Below are positions 52,689 through 63,857 of a DNA stretch of 64,000 bases, in pieces (within the stretch, counting starts at the first letter, position 1; each line of letters begins with the position of its first letter). Below the pieces are notes generated by a model. It saw only the letters and a program-made list of their open reading frames with translations, searched no databases and was not told where the DNA came from. The position numbers and the translations under genes were made by a program. Source of the stretch: Bdellovibrio sp. ZAP7 (lineage in GTDB: Bacteria; Bdellovibrionota_B; Oligoflexia; Oligoflexales; RGVZ01); assembly GCA_945900755.1 (NCBI GenBank), contig CAMDKS010000008.1:31130-95129 (forward strand), read 5' to 3'.

Positions 52689-53397
52689 ACCAGTTCTTAG
52701 TATTAAAGACGTGAGTGTGTTTTACGGAATTATCCAGGGCCTTCACAACGTGAGCTTTGATGTTCAAAAAGGCGAAATCGTGACCCTTGTTGGTGCGAAT
52801 GGCGCCGGCAAGTCAACAACCCTTCGTGCCATTTCTGGTCTGGTAAAGCCGAAAACGGGTCAAATAAATTTTAAAGGAGAAAATATCGTCGGCGTTCCTG
52901 CCCACGATATTGTGCGTAAAGGACTGTGCCAAGCCCCTGAAGGGCGAGGTATTTTTCTCAATTTATCCGTGGCCGAAAATATGGACCTCGGTGCCTGGGC
53001 GGCTCCCGATAAAGGTGCGTACCAAGCCAACATGGACAAAGGATTTCAGTTATTCCCGCGCCTAAAGGAAAGGCGCAAGCAGTTAGCTGGGACTCTTTCA
53101 GGGGGCGAGCAACAAATGCTGGCCATTGCCAGGGCCCTCATGAGCCAGCCAGAAGTGCTACTTTTAGATGAGCCAAGCCTCGGACTTGCTCCCCAAATTA
53201 TTGAGAAAATATTTGAAATCATTACGGATATTAATAAATCAGGAGTCACGATTTTACTCGTCGAGCAAAACGCTCTGCAGGCCCTACAGATTGCCCACTA
53301 CGGGATTGTATTCGAAACGGGGATGATTAAAACCCATGGTAAGGCCAGTGAATTGTTGCGTTCTGATGAGATTCGGAAGGCTTATTTAGGCGACTGA
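52669..53397 (+). CDS. livF: branched-chain amino-acid ABC transporter ATPase LivF
   Basis: The 242-residue ATPase has Walker A GANGAGKST, the LivF hallmark QAPEGRGIFLNLSVAENMDLGA, signature LSGGEQQMLAIARALM, Walker B LLLDEPSLGLAP and LLVEQNALQAL. It is the last gene of the liv operon. The slyD gene follows after 50 bases with its own ribosome site. Confidence 0.95.
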   Translation: MTPVKNEPVLSIKDVSVFYGIIQGLHNVSFDVQKGEIVTLVGANGAGKSTTLRAISGLVKPKTGQINFKGENIVGVPAHDIVRKGLCQAPEGRGIFLNLSVAENMDLGAWAAPDKGAYQANMDKGFQLFPRLKERRKQLAGTLSGGEQQMLAIARALMSQPEVLLLDEPSLGLAPQIIEKIFEIITDINKSGVTILLVEQNALQALQIAHYGIVFETGMIKTHGKASELLRSDEIRKAYLGD

Positions 53398-53447
53398 AAC
53401 GATTTTTTTTGGTATTTAATGGCTCCTATAATTTAAAGGAGCCTCCT

Positions 53448-53912
53448 ATGTCACCGCAAGTCATCGCCTTTCACTACAAACTAACTGATGTCTCAGGCCA
53501 AACTCTTGATCAATCCGAAGCCAACGACCCCCTAGCTTTTATGACGGGGTCTGGTCAAATTATTCCTGGCCTTGAAAAAGTTCTTGTCACCCTAAAAATA
53601 GGCGACAAAAAACGAGTCGAAGTCGAAGCCGCAGACGCCTACGGAGAACACTCCCTAGAAAATATCATGACCATTGCTCGCAGCCAGCTTCCAGAAGGTG
53701 ACGTTAAAGTCGGAGACATGTTTCACGGACCAAACGGTGAACCTGTAACCGTTACTGCCATTGCAGCTGAAACAGTTACGCTCGATGGAAACCACCCACT
53801 TGCAGGTCAAAAATTAATTTTTGATGTGGAAATTGCTAATGTTCGCGAAGCCACAAAAGATGAACAAGCCCATGGGCATGCGCATGGTCCGGATGGTCAC
53901 CACCACCATTGA
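53448..53912 (+). CDS. slyD: FKBP-type peptidyl-prolyl isomerase SlyD
   Basis: The 154-residue protein has the SlyD FKBP core (IAFHYKLTDVSGQTLDQSEANDPLAFMTG, IIPGLEKVLVTLKIGDKKRVEV), an inserted IF chaperone flap, and a His-rich metal-binding tail (HGHAHGPDGHHHH). It folds proline-containing proteins and binds Ni2+/Zn2+. I start it at the ATG at 53448, after AAGGAGCCTCCT; the ORF-track start has no site. It is convergent with the DUF342 gene across an inverted repeat pair. Confidence 0.94.
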   Translation: MSPQVIAFHYKLTDVSGQTLDQSEANDPLAFMTGSGQIIPGLEKVLVTLKIGDKKRVEVEAADAYGEHSLENIMTIARSQLPEGDVKVGDMFHGPNGEPVTVTAIAAETVTLDGNHPLAGQKLIFDVEIANVREATKDEQAHGHAHGPDGHHHH

Positions 53913-53914
53913 GG

Positions 53915-54034
53915 GATTGTGCTGAAAATAGACGATCTCTGCGTTGCTTTGTCGCCAAAAAATGCTCAGCTACCGAAGTAGCCTCCGCTTTTTTGGCTCC
54001 TCGCGCCTTGAGCTAGTCTATTTTGAGCACAATC
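53915..54034 (+). repeat. palindromic repeat element, copy 1
   Basis: A 120-base element with inverted ends (GATTGTGCTGAAAATAG ... CTATTTTGAGCACAATC) and a central hairpin GCTACC-GAA-GTAGC. A second, inverted copy lies at 54097-54217. It is non-coding and begins two bases after the slyD stop. Confidence 0.85.
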
Positions 54035-54096
54035 CAGCTATGAGTCAGTAGTCTACCCTGCTCGAACCGTGAAAATAACCTAATTACACATACCTA

Positions 54097-54216
54097 GATT
54101 GTGCTCAAAATTGGTGAGATCAAGGCGCAACGAGCCAAAAAAAGCGGAGGCTACTTCGGTAGCTGAGCATTTTTTTGTGAGGCTGCAACGCAGAGATCGC
54201 CAATTTGGTGCACAAT

Positions 54217-54217
<1 letters not shown>
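54097..54217 (-). repeat. palindromic repeat element, copy 2 (inverted)
   Basis: The reverse complement closely matches copy 1, with an identical core of about 35 bases (around GCTCAGCTACCGAAGTAGCC) and diverged arms. The ends again pair with each other (GATTGTGC ... GCACAATC). It runs one base into the stop codon of the DUF342 gene. Confidence 0.85.
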
Positions 54218-56589
<2,372 letters not shown>

Positions 56590-56621
56590 CCTCTTAGGTT
56601 ATCTTTCTAGATTCGCCTAAT

Positions 56622-56648
56622 ACATCGTCACGACTAGCTAAAACTTTA
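56622..56648 (-). promoter_or_regulatory. predicted sigma-28 (FliA-type) promoter of the DUF342 gene
   Basis: On the minus strand TAAAGTTT (perfect), exactly 11 bases, GACGATGT. It predicts a leader of about 27 bases to the DUF342 start. Confidence 0.55.
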
Positions 56649-56723
56649 GAATTTCAATGGATGAATATGATGTAGGGACGATCAGGCTGCGACTAGCCGC
56701 CTGTATTGATGGCTTATTTTAGG

Positions 56724-57791
56724 CTAATTTGATTGAATGACCAACTGCCCACATGCCGCCGCAATGTCCTGGCCTTTGCTGTATCTAACCATGACTCGGA
56801 TGCCAGATTTGTAGATTTGGTCACGAAAATTCTCAAGTTGCTGTGTTTCTGGAGCTTTCATTCTGGAGGGTCCAACAGGATTTAGGGGGATAATATTTAT
56901 TTTTACGTTGAGACCATCAAGAATTTCCACAAGCTTGTCGGCGTGAAGCAAAGAATCATTCACGCCAGATATAAGTGTGTACTGAATCAGCAAGCCATTT
57001 TCTTGTTGGGTTGGCAGTGAACGAAGTTTTTGAATGAGCTGTGCTAATGGCCAACGTCGATTAATTGGCATGATTTTTGAACGTTCGGCATCGATAGCAG
57101 AATGCACCGAAATCGCAAGGCGAACTGCGGGATGAATTTTTACAAGTTCCTCCAGTCCGTCCAAATGACCGGCGGTCGAAACGCTAATGCGGCGAATGGC
57201 CAAATTCAAACCGTAGGGATCAGTCATTATGGAAATCGATTTGGCTACTGCAGGGACATTGTCTAGAGGCTCCCCCATGCCCATAAATACAATATTAGTG
57301 ATGCGTTGTTGGGGTGGGAGCCGCGTCTCGACAAGCCACTGCGGATGCTCGGAAATCCATTTGTTAGCCAGCCATACTTGGCCTATTATTTCAGAGGCGT
57401 CAAGATTTCTACCGAGCCCCATGCGACCAGTATGACAAAAAACACAGGCCTGTGCACATCCGACTTGAGAACTTACACACAGCGTGACCCGCTTTGACTC
57501 CGGCATTAATACCATTTCAATTTGACGAAGATCCGATAGTTCGATCACAAATTTTACGCTGTGGTCGTACTGACTAAGATGTTCCGAGACGACTCGCAGG
57601 TTTGGTCCAACGAATTTTTCCGCGCAATATTTCGCATATTTCTTTGGTAGTCCCTCTCGACTCCACGGCGCAGGATTACTGTCTTTGTAGGCCGCCCTAA
57701 ATAGGTTTTGTGCATGCATCTTGGGAATTCCAGAATCCTTGCAGGTTTCCTCGAGCTCTAGGCGGCTAAAATCAAAAAAACTTTGAGTCAT
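56724..57791 (-). CDS. rlmN: 23S rRNA (adenine-2503-C2)-methyltransferase RlmN
   Basis: The 355-residue radical-SAM enzyme methylates A2503 of 23S rRNA (and A37 of some tRNAs). The cluster motif is CAQACVFCHTG (CxxxCxxC). It has the family stretches NIVFMGMGEPLDN, ISVSTAGHLDGLE, LAISVHSAIDAERSKIMPINRRWP and IIPLNPVG, and the C-terminal catalytic Cys in AAACGQL. It is monocistronic, divergent from the phosphofructokinase gene. Confidence 0.96.
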   Translation of the reverse strand: MTQSFFDFSRLELEETCKDSGIPKMHAQNLFRAAYKDSNPAPWSREGLPKKYAKYCAEKFVGPNLRVVSEHLSQYDHSVKFVIELSDLRQIEMVLMPESKRVTLCVSSQVGCAQACVFCHTGRMGLGRNLDASEIIGQVWLANKWISEHPQWLVETRLPPQQRITNIVFMGMGEPLDNVPAVAKSISIMTDPYGLNLAIRRISVSTAGHLDGLEELVKIHPAVRLAISVHSAIDAERSKIMPINRRWPLAQLIQKLRSLPTQQENGLLIQYTLISGVNDSLLHADKLVEILDGLNVKINIIPLNPVGPSRMKAPETQQLENFRDQIYKSGIRVMVRYSKGQDIAAACGQLVIQSN

Positions 57792-57985
57792 CGCGATGCC
57801 CCTCCTTCCTGCTTTTCTAGAGAGTCCTTTTTAACGACTGCCTTAAATTTATACTATCATCCTGCGCCAGCTTGTAGCACGCCCCATCCCTCCTTGTCCA
57901 GAGTCCCTTCAAGAGTTATCTGAAACGTGTTAAGCTACCAAAGCCGATAGAAAGTGCCCAATATGATTGAGGGAGTAAGACCTGT

Positions 57986-59302
57986 ATGCCTGCGACCAAA
58001 GGATTTGTCATTGAGACGCTCGGCCCCTGCTTATTAGACTCGCCGATTAAACTTAGTGATTCGGGTGCGTTTACTAGTGACGACGAGGTTATGGCCGTAA
58101 AGCCCAACCTCAAAACACTTCTCGAGCAAATCCAGCGGGGAGAACAGCCTGATGCCTTTGAAGTCGCCGGCCCAAGAGAAAAAATTTACATAGATCCTGC
58201 CCAAGTTCGTGCAGGTATCGTCACCTGCGGAGGTCTTTGCCCTGGCCTTAATAGTGTGATTCGTGCGCTCGTCTTGCAGTTATGGCATCGTTATAATTGC
58301 ACCTATATCGAGGGTTTACGAGGTGGATTTCAAGGCCTATCAGCTACTAATAGGCACCACTTCAATGGTCTAACGCCAGATGACGTTGAAGATATTCACA
58401 CCCGTGGCGGCACCATCCTTGGAACCTCCCGAGGAACCCCACCAACAGCCGAGATGGCTGATTCGATCATGGCTAAAGGGATCAATGTTTTATTTACCAT
58501 CGGCGGCGACGGCACCATGCGAGGTGCGGCTGCGCTCGACCTTGAGCTTAGACGTAGAGGGGCAAATGTTTCTGTCATTGGCATCCCGAAGACGATCGAC
58601 AATGATATTCCTTGGGTGCGGCGTACGTTCGGCTTCGAAACCGCGGTTAGTGTTGCGGTCGAGGCCGTCAAGGCCGCACATGTTGAAGCTGAAAGTGTTT
58701 TCAACGGCGTAGGACTTGTGAAGTTTATGGGGCGTGATTCTGGCTACATTGCGGCCAACGCCACCTTGGCGTCAGGGGATGTTAATTTTTGTCTGGTCCC
58801 TGAGGTGGATTTTAATCTGGACGGCCCTTCGGGGCTTTTTGCGGCTATTGAAAGCCGATTGAAATCCCGTGAGCATGCGGTCATAGTCGTGGCCGAGGGA
58901 GCTGGGCAAAAGTTTTTTCAAACTAGTTCAAGCAACCCTGCTATAGAAAAAGATGCCAGCGGTAATGTAAAATTGGGAGATATCGGGACATTTCTTAGGG
59001 ACCAAATCAAAGACTATTTCAAAAATAAAAATATTCAAATGTCCCTGAAATACATTGATCCAAGCTACCTCATTCGCGCCAATTGCGGAAATGCTGGAGA
59101 TCAACTTTTTTGTACTCGCCTCGCACAAAATTCTGTTCATGCAGCGATGACAGGACGAACAGGCATGCTGATCGGATACTGGCATGGGCGCATGACCCAC
59201 GTGCCTTTTGCCTCGATTTCTGGTCGGCAAAAAATAAATCCAGCGGGCGAGCTTTGGTTTAATGTTCTCGAGTCGACAGGACAGCCCGCCCACTTCGGAT
59301 AA
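57986..59302 (+). CDS. pfkA: 6-phosphofructokinase (long, group III-like)
   Basis: The 438-residue enzyme has TCGGLCPGLNSVIRAL, the long-type GGTILGTSRG, the phosphate-donor site IGGDGTMRGA and catalytic PKTIDNDI, then MGRDSGYIA and the fructose-6-phosphate residues in PEVDF. GGDGT (not GGDD) fits ATP as donor, as in the plant/trypanosome-like long PFKs; donor use cannot be proved from sequence. It commits glucose carbon to glycolysis. An N-terminal extension of about 70 residues is not part of the catalytic core. A strong shared terminator follows. Confidence 0.93.
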   Translation: MPATKGFVIETLGPCLLDSPIKLSDSGAFTSDDEVMAVKPNLKTLLEQIQRGEQPDAFEVAGPREKIYIDPAQVRAGIVTCGGLCPGLNSVIRALVLQLWHRYNCTYIEGLRGGFQGLSATNRHHFNGLTPDDVEDIHTRGGTILGTSRGTPPTAEMADSIMAKGINVLFTIGGDGTMRGAAALDLELRRRGANVSVIGIPKTIDNDIPWVRRTFGFETAVSVAVEAVKAAHVEAESVFNGVGLVKFMGRDSGYIAANATLASGDVNFCLVPEVDFNLDGPSGLFAAIESRLKSREHAVIVVAEGAGQKFFQTSSSNPAIEKDASGNVKLGDIGTFLRDQIKDYFKNKNIQMSLKYIDPSYLIRANCGNAGDQLFCTRLAQNSVHAAMTGRTGMLIGYWHGRMTHVPFASISGRQKINPAGELWFNVLESTGQPAHFG

Positions 59303-59319
59303 ATTGGGAAATCAATCAA

Positions 59320-59368
59320 CCGAAGTAAAGAGCCCCTTGCGGATGTCGCAAGGGGCTCTTTACTTTGG
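59320..59368. terminator. long bidirectional hairpin between pfk and mcp
   Basis: A 22-bp stem with one mismatch (core AAAGAGCCCCTTGCG) closes the loop GATGT. It lies between two convergent stops, as expected for a bidirectional terminator; the flanking T tract is short. Confidence 0.88.
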
Positions 59369-59422
59369 TTGGTCTAGATCAATCATCAACCGATGAGCCG
59401 TCTAGACTCTCAAATTCCCAGC

Positions 59423-61321
59423 TTAAACTTCGATTTTCTTGACTAACGCCTCAAGACGCTCGGCCAGTTGACCGAGGGACTTGGCAGCATCCAGCACTTG
59501 ATTGGCGCCACTTGCGGTCTCACTTGAGGCCGTGGACACGGTCTTGACGCTTTCAGAAATCGATTGAATGCCTTTTGAGGACTCTTGAATGACGCGAGCC
59601 ACTTCGTTGGTGGTGGCTTGTTGTTCCTCTACCGAAGCGGCGATTGCAGATGCAATACCATTTAGCTTACGAATACTCTCGGTGATACCGCCGATGGCTT
59701 CAACAGCGGTACTTGCATCTCCTTGAATAACTCCAATTCGGTTGGTGATGTCCTCTGTTGCTTGGGCCGTTTGTTTCGCCAGTTCTTTTACTTCGTTCGC
59801 AACCACTGCGAAGCCTCGGCCCGCATCTCCAGCTCGTGCGGCCTCGATAGTTGCATTCAGAGCAAGAAGGTTCGTTTGCTGTGCGATGGATGAAATTACT
59901 TTAATGACGTTTCCAATTTCTTGACTTGATACGCCAAGTTTCGTAATCGTCGTGTTGGTGCTTTCCGCCTGACGCACTGTCGTGTTAGCGGCTGAGGCAG
60001 CTTCATTGGCGTTACGAGCAATTTCATTAATTGAAGCCGTCATCTCCTCAGTATTGGTGGCCACAGTCTGAACTCCGCGAGCAACTTCCTCCGAAGAGCC
60101 CGCTACCTGATTCGCTTCTTTGGTGGTTTTACCCGCGTTCGCGGTCATTTGAGTGGCCGTCGCATTAAGTTCAGCGGCAGCAGCTGACAAATGACGACTC
60201 GCTTCTGAGATGTCGGTTTGCAGTAGCACTTGGTTGGTAACAACTTCCCAAGTAACCATCGGGCCAATGTACTCCTTATTACTATTATACATAGGAGCAA
60301 CGAGGAGGCTTAAGGTCTCGGGCCCAAGTCTAATCTTAGAACGCATCGGTAGCTGACGGTCGTCCTTGGTGATTCGGCGTTGGTGATCTGGGTTCTTGTG
60401 GAAAATATCAATTTTTTGGCCGAGCAGCTGGTCAACTGGTTTAGGCAAGAGCTTTTCTAGTGTCCGAAGTGTTTTGATCGTGGCAGGATTCATGTACTTA
60501 ATATCGAATTCCAAGTCAGCACACATGATGTTTATTGGAGCATTTTCGATCATTGAGTTGATCCGAGCCAAGTCATTTTCGAGAGCGAGTTTTTTGGTGA
60601 CGACGTCCCAGGTGACCATCGCGCCAATATATTTTTTTGATTGGTCATAAATAGCGGTCACGAGAAGATCCAATTTCTCTGGGCCGAGCTGAATGATGGA
60701 GCGAATGGGCAGATTACGGTCATCGCCAACAAGTCTTCTTTGATGATCAGGTTTTTTGTGAAAAACATCGATGCTTATACCCATTAGCTTGTCCACAGTT
60801 ATGGGCATGTATTTTTCGAGAGTTTTGAGGGTTTCTTTGGACTTTGGATTCACGAATTGAATATTGAAATCGCGATCGCAATAAAGAATGTTGATCGGTG
60901 AATTTTCTGTCATCGATTGAATTCGAGCCAAATTTAACTCATTTTGTAGTTTTTGAGTAACGATATCCCAAGTGACCATCGTTCCTATAAATTTTTTGTC
61001 AAGGTCGTAGATCGCAGAGACAAGCAAGTCCAATTTTTCAGGTCCAACTTGTATAATAGCGCGGTGGGGAAGGTTTTTGTCTGAAGATAACAGCTTGCGT
61101 TGGTGCGCTGGATTTTTGTGAAAAACATCGATAATTGCACCTTGTACTTTGTTGGCTGGCACGGGCAACAGTTTTTCAATAGTCGTCAAAGTCTCAAGGC
61201 TTTTTGGGTTGACGTACGTCACGACGAAATTTAAATCTGCGTAAAGTACATTGACTGGAGCATTCTCCAACATACTCATGGACTCTGCGCCGGTGAGAGA
61301 ACTTTTTAACAGGTCATTCAT
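59423..61321 (-). CDS. soluble methyl-accepting chemotaxis protein with three PAS repeats
   Basis: From the ATG at 61321 (AAGGA upstream) the product is 632 residues without a membrane segment. Three tandem PAS-like repeats of about 118 residues fill the first 370. Each starts with [14 protein letters not shown] or a variant, contains [14 protein letters not shown] and ends MVTWDIVT. A helical region and the signalling domain follow, with the MCP hairpin tip ([41 protein letters not shown]). It senses an internal signal, perhaps redox or a small ligand, and controls CheA. A predicted sigma-28 promoter lies upstream; pfk converges on it. Confidence 0.92.
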   Translation of the reverse strand: MNDLLKSSLTGAESMSMLENAPVNVLYADLNFVVTYVNPKSLETLTTIEKLLPVPANKVQGAIIDVFHKNPAHQRKLLSSDKNLPHRAIIQVGPEKLDLLVSAIYDLDKKFIGTMVTWDIVTQKLQNELNLARIQSMTENSPINILYCDRDFNIQFVNPKSKETLKTLEKYMPITVDKLMGISIDVFHKKPDHQRRLVGDDRNLPIRSIIQLGPEKLDLLVTAIYDQSKKYIGAMVTWDVVTKKLALENDLARINSMIENAPINIMCADLEFDIKYMNPATIKTLRTLEKLLPKPVDQLLGQKIDIFHKNPDHQRRITKDDRQLPMRSKIRLGPETLSLLVAPMYNSNKEYIGPMVTWEVVTNQVLLQTDISEASRHLSAAAAELNATATQMTANAGKTTKEANQVAGSSEEVARGVQTVATNTEEMTASINEIARNANEAASAANTTVRQAESTNTTITKLGVSSQEIGNVIKVISSIAQQTNLLALNATIEAARAGDAGRGFAVVANEVKELAKQTAQATEDITNRIGVIQGDASTAVEAIGGITESIRKLNGIASAIAASVEEQQATTNEVARVIQESSKGIQSISESVKTVSTASSETASGANQVLDAAKSLGQLAERLEALVKKIEV

Positions 61322-61622
61322 TTTTGTTTCCTTTTGTGCTGCGTGCACCATATCCAAAATTGTTTCAAATTTTCACGACGAAGAGAGTTAACTGTTTTAC
61401 GAACCTGTGATCGGTAATTCTTTGTATTACTTTAGCAGGTGCAAATATGTAAACGCAAGTGTGCCGTATATAATTGCGCAAATAGTTAATCTTGGGAACC
61501 TCTGTAAACTATATTTACTTTGCCCGTTCAATTTTTAAAATCGTTTTGAGTCAGTTTCGGAGCGGGCCGCCCCCCTAGAAAGTGTTCGTAGGCCAGAACG
61601 ATTTGTACTATTATGATACGAC
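61322..61622. other. divergent region between the mcp and the ATP-grasp fusion gene
   Basis: About 300 bases, AT rich apart from a GC-rich patch (GGGCCGCCCCCC) near 61564. It carries the sigma-28 site for mcp on the minus strand and a weak sigma-28-like site (61578-61604) pointing to the plus-strand gene. No gene is seen. Confidence 0.5.
61408..61434 (-). promoter_or_regulatory. predicted sigma-28 (FliA-type) promoter of the mcp gene
   Basis: On the minus strand TAAAGTAA, exactly 11 bases, ACCGATCA. The upstream element is identical to that of cheA2. The leader to the chosen ATG is about 81 bases. Confidence 0.62.
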
Positions 61623-63857
61623 ATGCTTAACTCGCCAAAAAAAATTTGCGATTTTGCCAAGAATGTTCTCTACGGGAATAATCTGGAGTTAAAATTAATT
61701 GCGCCAGACAATTTTCTCCTGGAATCAGGCACAGTCCATCGAGACAGCAAGATCAAAGTGTATGACAACGGACAAGGAGTATCCGAAGCCTCCCCAAACA
61801 TGGCTGATGAATATGAGCGTTTTGGGAAAAGTTCAAAATTTGAGGCCCCTTTGTTGCCTGGTCGACCTGAGTTCCTTTCTTTTGCTCGTCCGCAAAAATC
61901 TGGCCGTAGTACGTTTCCTGCCCGTGCACATCTTGCCGATGACAGGGCTAGAGGGCTTGTCCTTCATTTTTTCGCCAATCACGAATTGCTGGCCTTAGAG
62001 CTTATGGCCTTGGCTCTATTAAAATGGCCCGAGGCACCTGATGGATTTCGCCGTGGGCTCGTGCAAACAATGATCGAAGAACAAAATCACATGCGTCTCT
62101 ATCTAGGACGGATGCAAGACCTCAAGGTCGAATTCGGAGAGGCTCCTCTCAATGCTTTTTTTTGGAATAGCATGAAAGATCTCTCGTCCCCGATGGAATT
62201 TACAGCGGCCATGTCCATGACCTTTGAACAGGCCAATCTAGATTTTGCGCTGCACTACGAACAGCTGTTTCGGATCGAGGGTGATGTGGTGACGGCTGAT
62301 ATTATGCGGCGAGTCCGGTTAGAGGAAATCGGTCACATCAAGCACGGCGTGGTCTGGTTTGAACGCTGGCGGCCAAAGTGTGAGCGATTATTTAAGGAGT
62401 GGCAGGAAACGTTACAGTGGCCGATGACTCCCGCACGGGCCAAAGGCATGATTTTTGATCGTGAGGGTCGAGTATCGGCAGGTTTACCGTTAGAGTATAT
62501 CGATGAGTTGGAGGTTCACAATCAGTCGAAGGGACGGCCACCACGCGTGTTTTGGTTCAATCCTGGATGTGAGCAAGAAATAGAGACAGGCAACCTTAGC
62601 TGGACAGCTCCGAAGGCGATTCAAGCCTTGACCTCCGACTACGCATCCCTGATGGGTTTTCTTGGCCATAAAAGCGATATTGTGGTGTTAAACCAGATTC
62701 CCAGTGTTTCTTTTCTAAAGTCACTAGACCGGCTTGGTTTTGAAATTCCGGAGTTTGTCCATCAAAGTGATTTAAAAAAACTGATGACCAGAAAATTTAC
62801 GGGCCTTGAGCCGTGGGGGTGGTCCCCAGTTTCAAGAAAATTCTTTGAGCCAATTTCGTCCCACGTGATCGGAGAGCTCGTGGAAGCTGATCGCACGCCC
62901 CCCACGGCGGCCTCAAGTATCTTTAGTAAGAGTGTTGCCGCAGATATGCGAGTGAAAATGTCGTTAGATGATATCGTGACGCTTCGTCCCAAGACCCGAG
63001 AGGGCGTCGACTCTGCATTGTCCTCATTGCGCCCTGCATCGCCCACGGATATGGTTGTCTTTAAGGCGCCCTTTAGTGCGTCGGGTCGAGGAATGATTCG
63101 CCTTAAGAATGGGGTCATGTCAGAAAAAGATTGGACGTGGATTAAATCTAACATAGATCAGCATGGATTTATTCTGGCGGAGCCGTGGCTTGATAAATGG
63201 GTTGATCTCAGTGCTCATATTGATATTTCCCGTGATGGAGCCGTAAAATTTGTTGGCTTTACAAGATTTTTGACCGATCAAAGAGGTCAATATCGAGGGC
63301 ATATATTAGGACGACCTTTTGATGATCTCGGTGCGGAATTTCTTAAACGTTGGCACGCAAAAAACGGGTGGCAACAAACTCTTCAAGAAACCGTCACCAA
63401 CGTTGGTCACGAGGCTTTTCGCTTGGGATATACGGGCCCACTTGGCATTGATGCATTTGTTTACCGAAGTGACGATGATCTAAGGTTGCGACCTTTGTTG
63501 GAAATAAATCCGAGGTGGTCCATGGGACGCATTGCCTTGGCCATCACACCGCGCCTTGCCCCAAAGCGGTGCGGACTCTGGATACATGTATCTTTGAATG
63601 AAGCTAAAAAAATCGGCCACAGTAATTTTTCAGACCTCGTTGCCGCGTTGGATCAAAGTCATCCCAGCAAAATTGAGACGCATGGGCTGGTGAAAACAAT
63701 CAATCAAGGGGTCTTTTCATTAAACGACCCAGAAACCGCAAAACAATCCGTTGCATTACTAATCGTAGGTCACGATCTAGCAGAATGTTCTGCCGTAGTG
63801 TCCCTATTTGGAGATGGGGCCACGGTCCACTCTAGAAAAGCAAGTACAAAGCAATAG
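61623..63857 (+). CDS. fusion of a ferritin-like DUF455 domain and an ATP-grasp domain
   Basis: The 744-residue protein has a ferritin-like DUF455-type domain (about 100-300): HFFANHELLALELMALAL, MIEEQNHMRLYL, MTFEQANLDFALHY and RLEEIGHIKHGV. These give the E, ExxH, E, ExxH ligand pattern of a diiron site. After about 120 residues without a known motif comes an ATP-grasp domain (about 430-680): VVFKAPFSASGRGMIRL (nucleotide Lys and Gly loop), ILAEPWLDKWVDLSAHIDI, GPLGIDAFVY and LLEINPRWSMG (metal-binding E-N). A ligase joined to an oxygenase-like domain would be unusual. There is no strong ribosome site before the ATG. It stands alone. Confidence 0.78.
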   Translation: MLNSPKKICDFAKNVLYGNNLELKLIAPDNFLLESGTVHRDSKIKVYDNGQGVSEASPNMADEYERFGKSSKFEAPLLPGRPEFLSFARPQKSGRSTFPARAHLADDRARGLVLHFFANHELLALELMALALLKWPEAPDGFRRGLVQTMIEEQNHMRLYLGRMQDLKVEFGEAPLNAFFWNSMKDLSSPMEFTAAMSMTFEQANLDFALHYEQLFRIEGDVVTADIMRRVRLEEIGHIKHGVVWFERWRPKCERLFKEWQETLQWPMTPARAKGMIFDREGRVSAGLPLEYIDELEVHNQSKGRPPRVFWFNPGCEQEIETGNLSWTAPKAIQALTSDYASLMGFLGHKSDIVVLNQIPSVSFLKSLDRLGFEIPEFVHQSDLKKLMTRKFTGLEPWGWSPVSRKFFEPISSHVIGELVEADRTPPTAASSIFSKSVAADMRVKMSLDDIVTLRPKTREGVDSALSSLRPASPTDMVVFKAPFSASGRGMIRLKNGVMSEKDWTWIKSNIDQHGFILAEPWLDKWVDLSAHIDISRDGAVKFVGFTRFLTDQRGQYRGHILGRPFDDLGAEFLKRWHAKNGWQQTLQETVTNVGHEAFRLGYTGPLGIDAFVYRSDDDLRLRPLLEINPRWSMGRIALAITPRLAPKRCGLWIHVSLNEAKKIGHSNFSDLVAALDQSHPSKIETHGLVKTINQGVFSLNDPETAKQSVALLIVGHDLAECSAVVSLFGDGATVHSRKASTKQ

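Noticed and set aside
57944-57951. GCCGATAG before the phosphofructokinase gene looks like a sigma-28 downstream element
   Set aside because: With the required 11-base spacing the upstream element would be AACGTGTT, which does not match TAAAGTTT.
61578-61604. GAAAGTGT-N11-AACGATTT before the DUF455-ATP-grasp gene
   Set aside because: The spacing is right but both elements are weak and the leader would be only about a dozen bases without a ribosome site; not counted among the six promoters.
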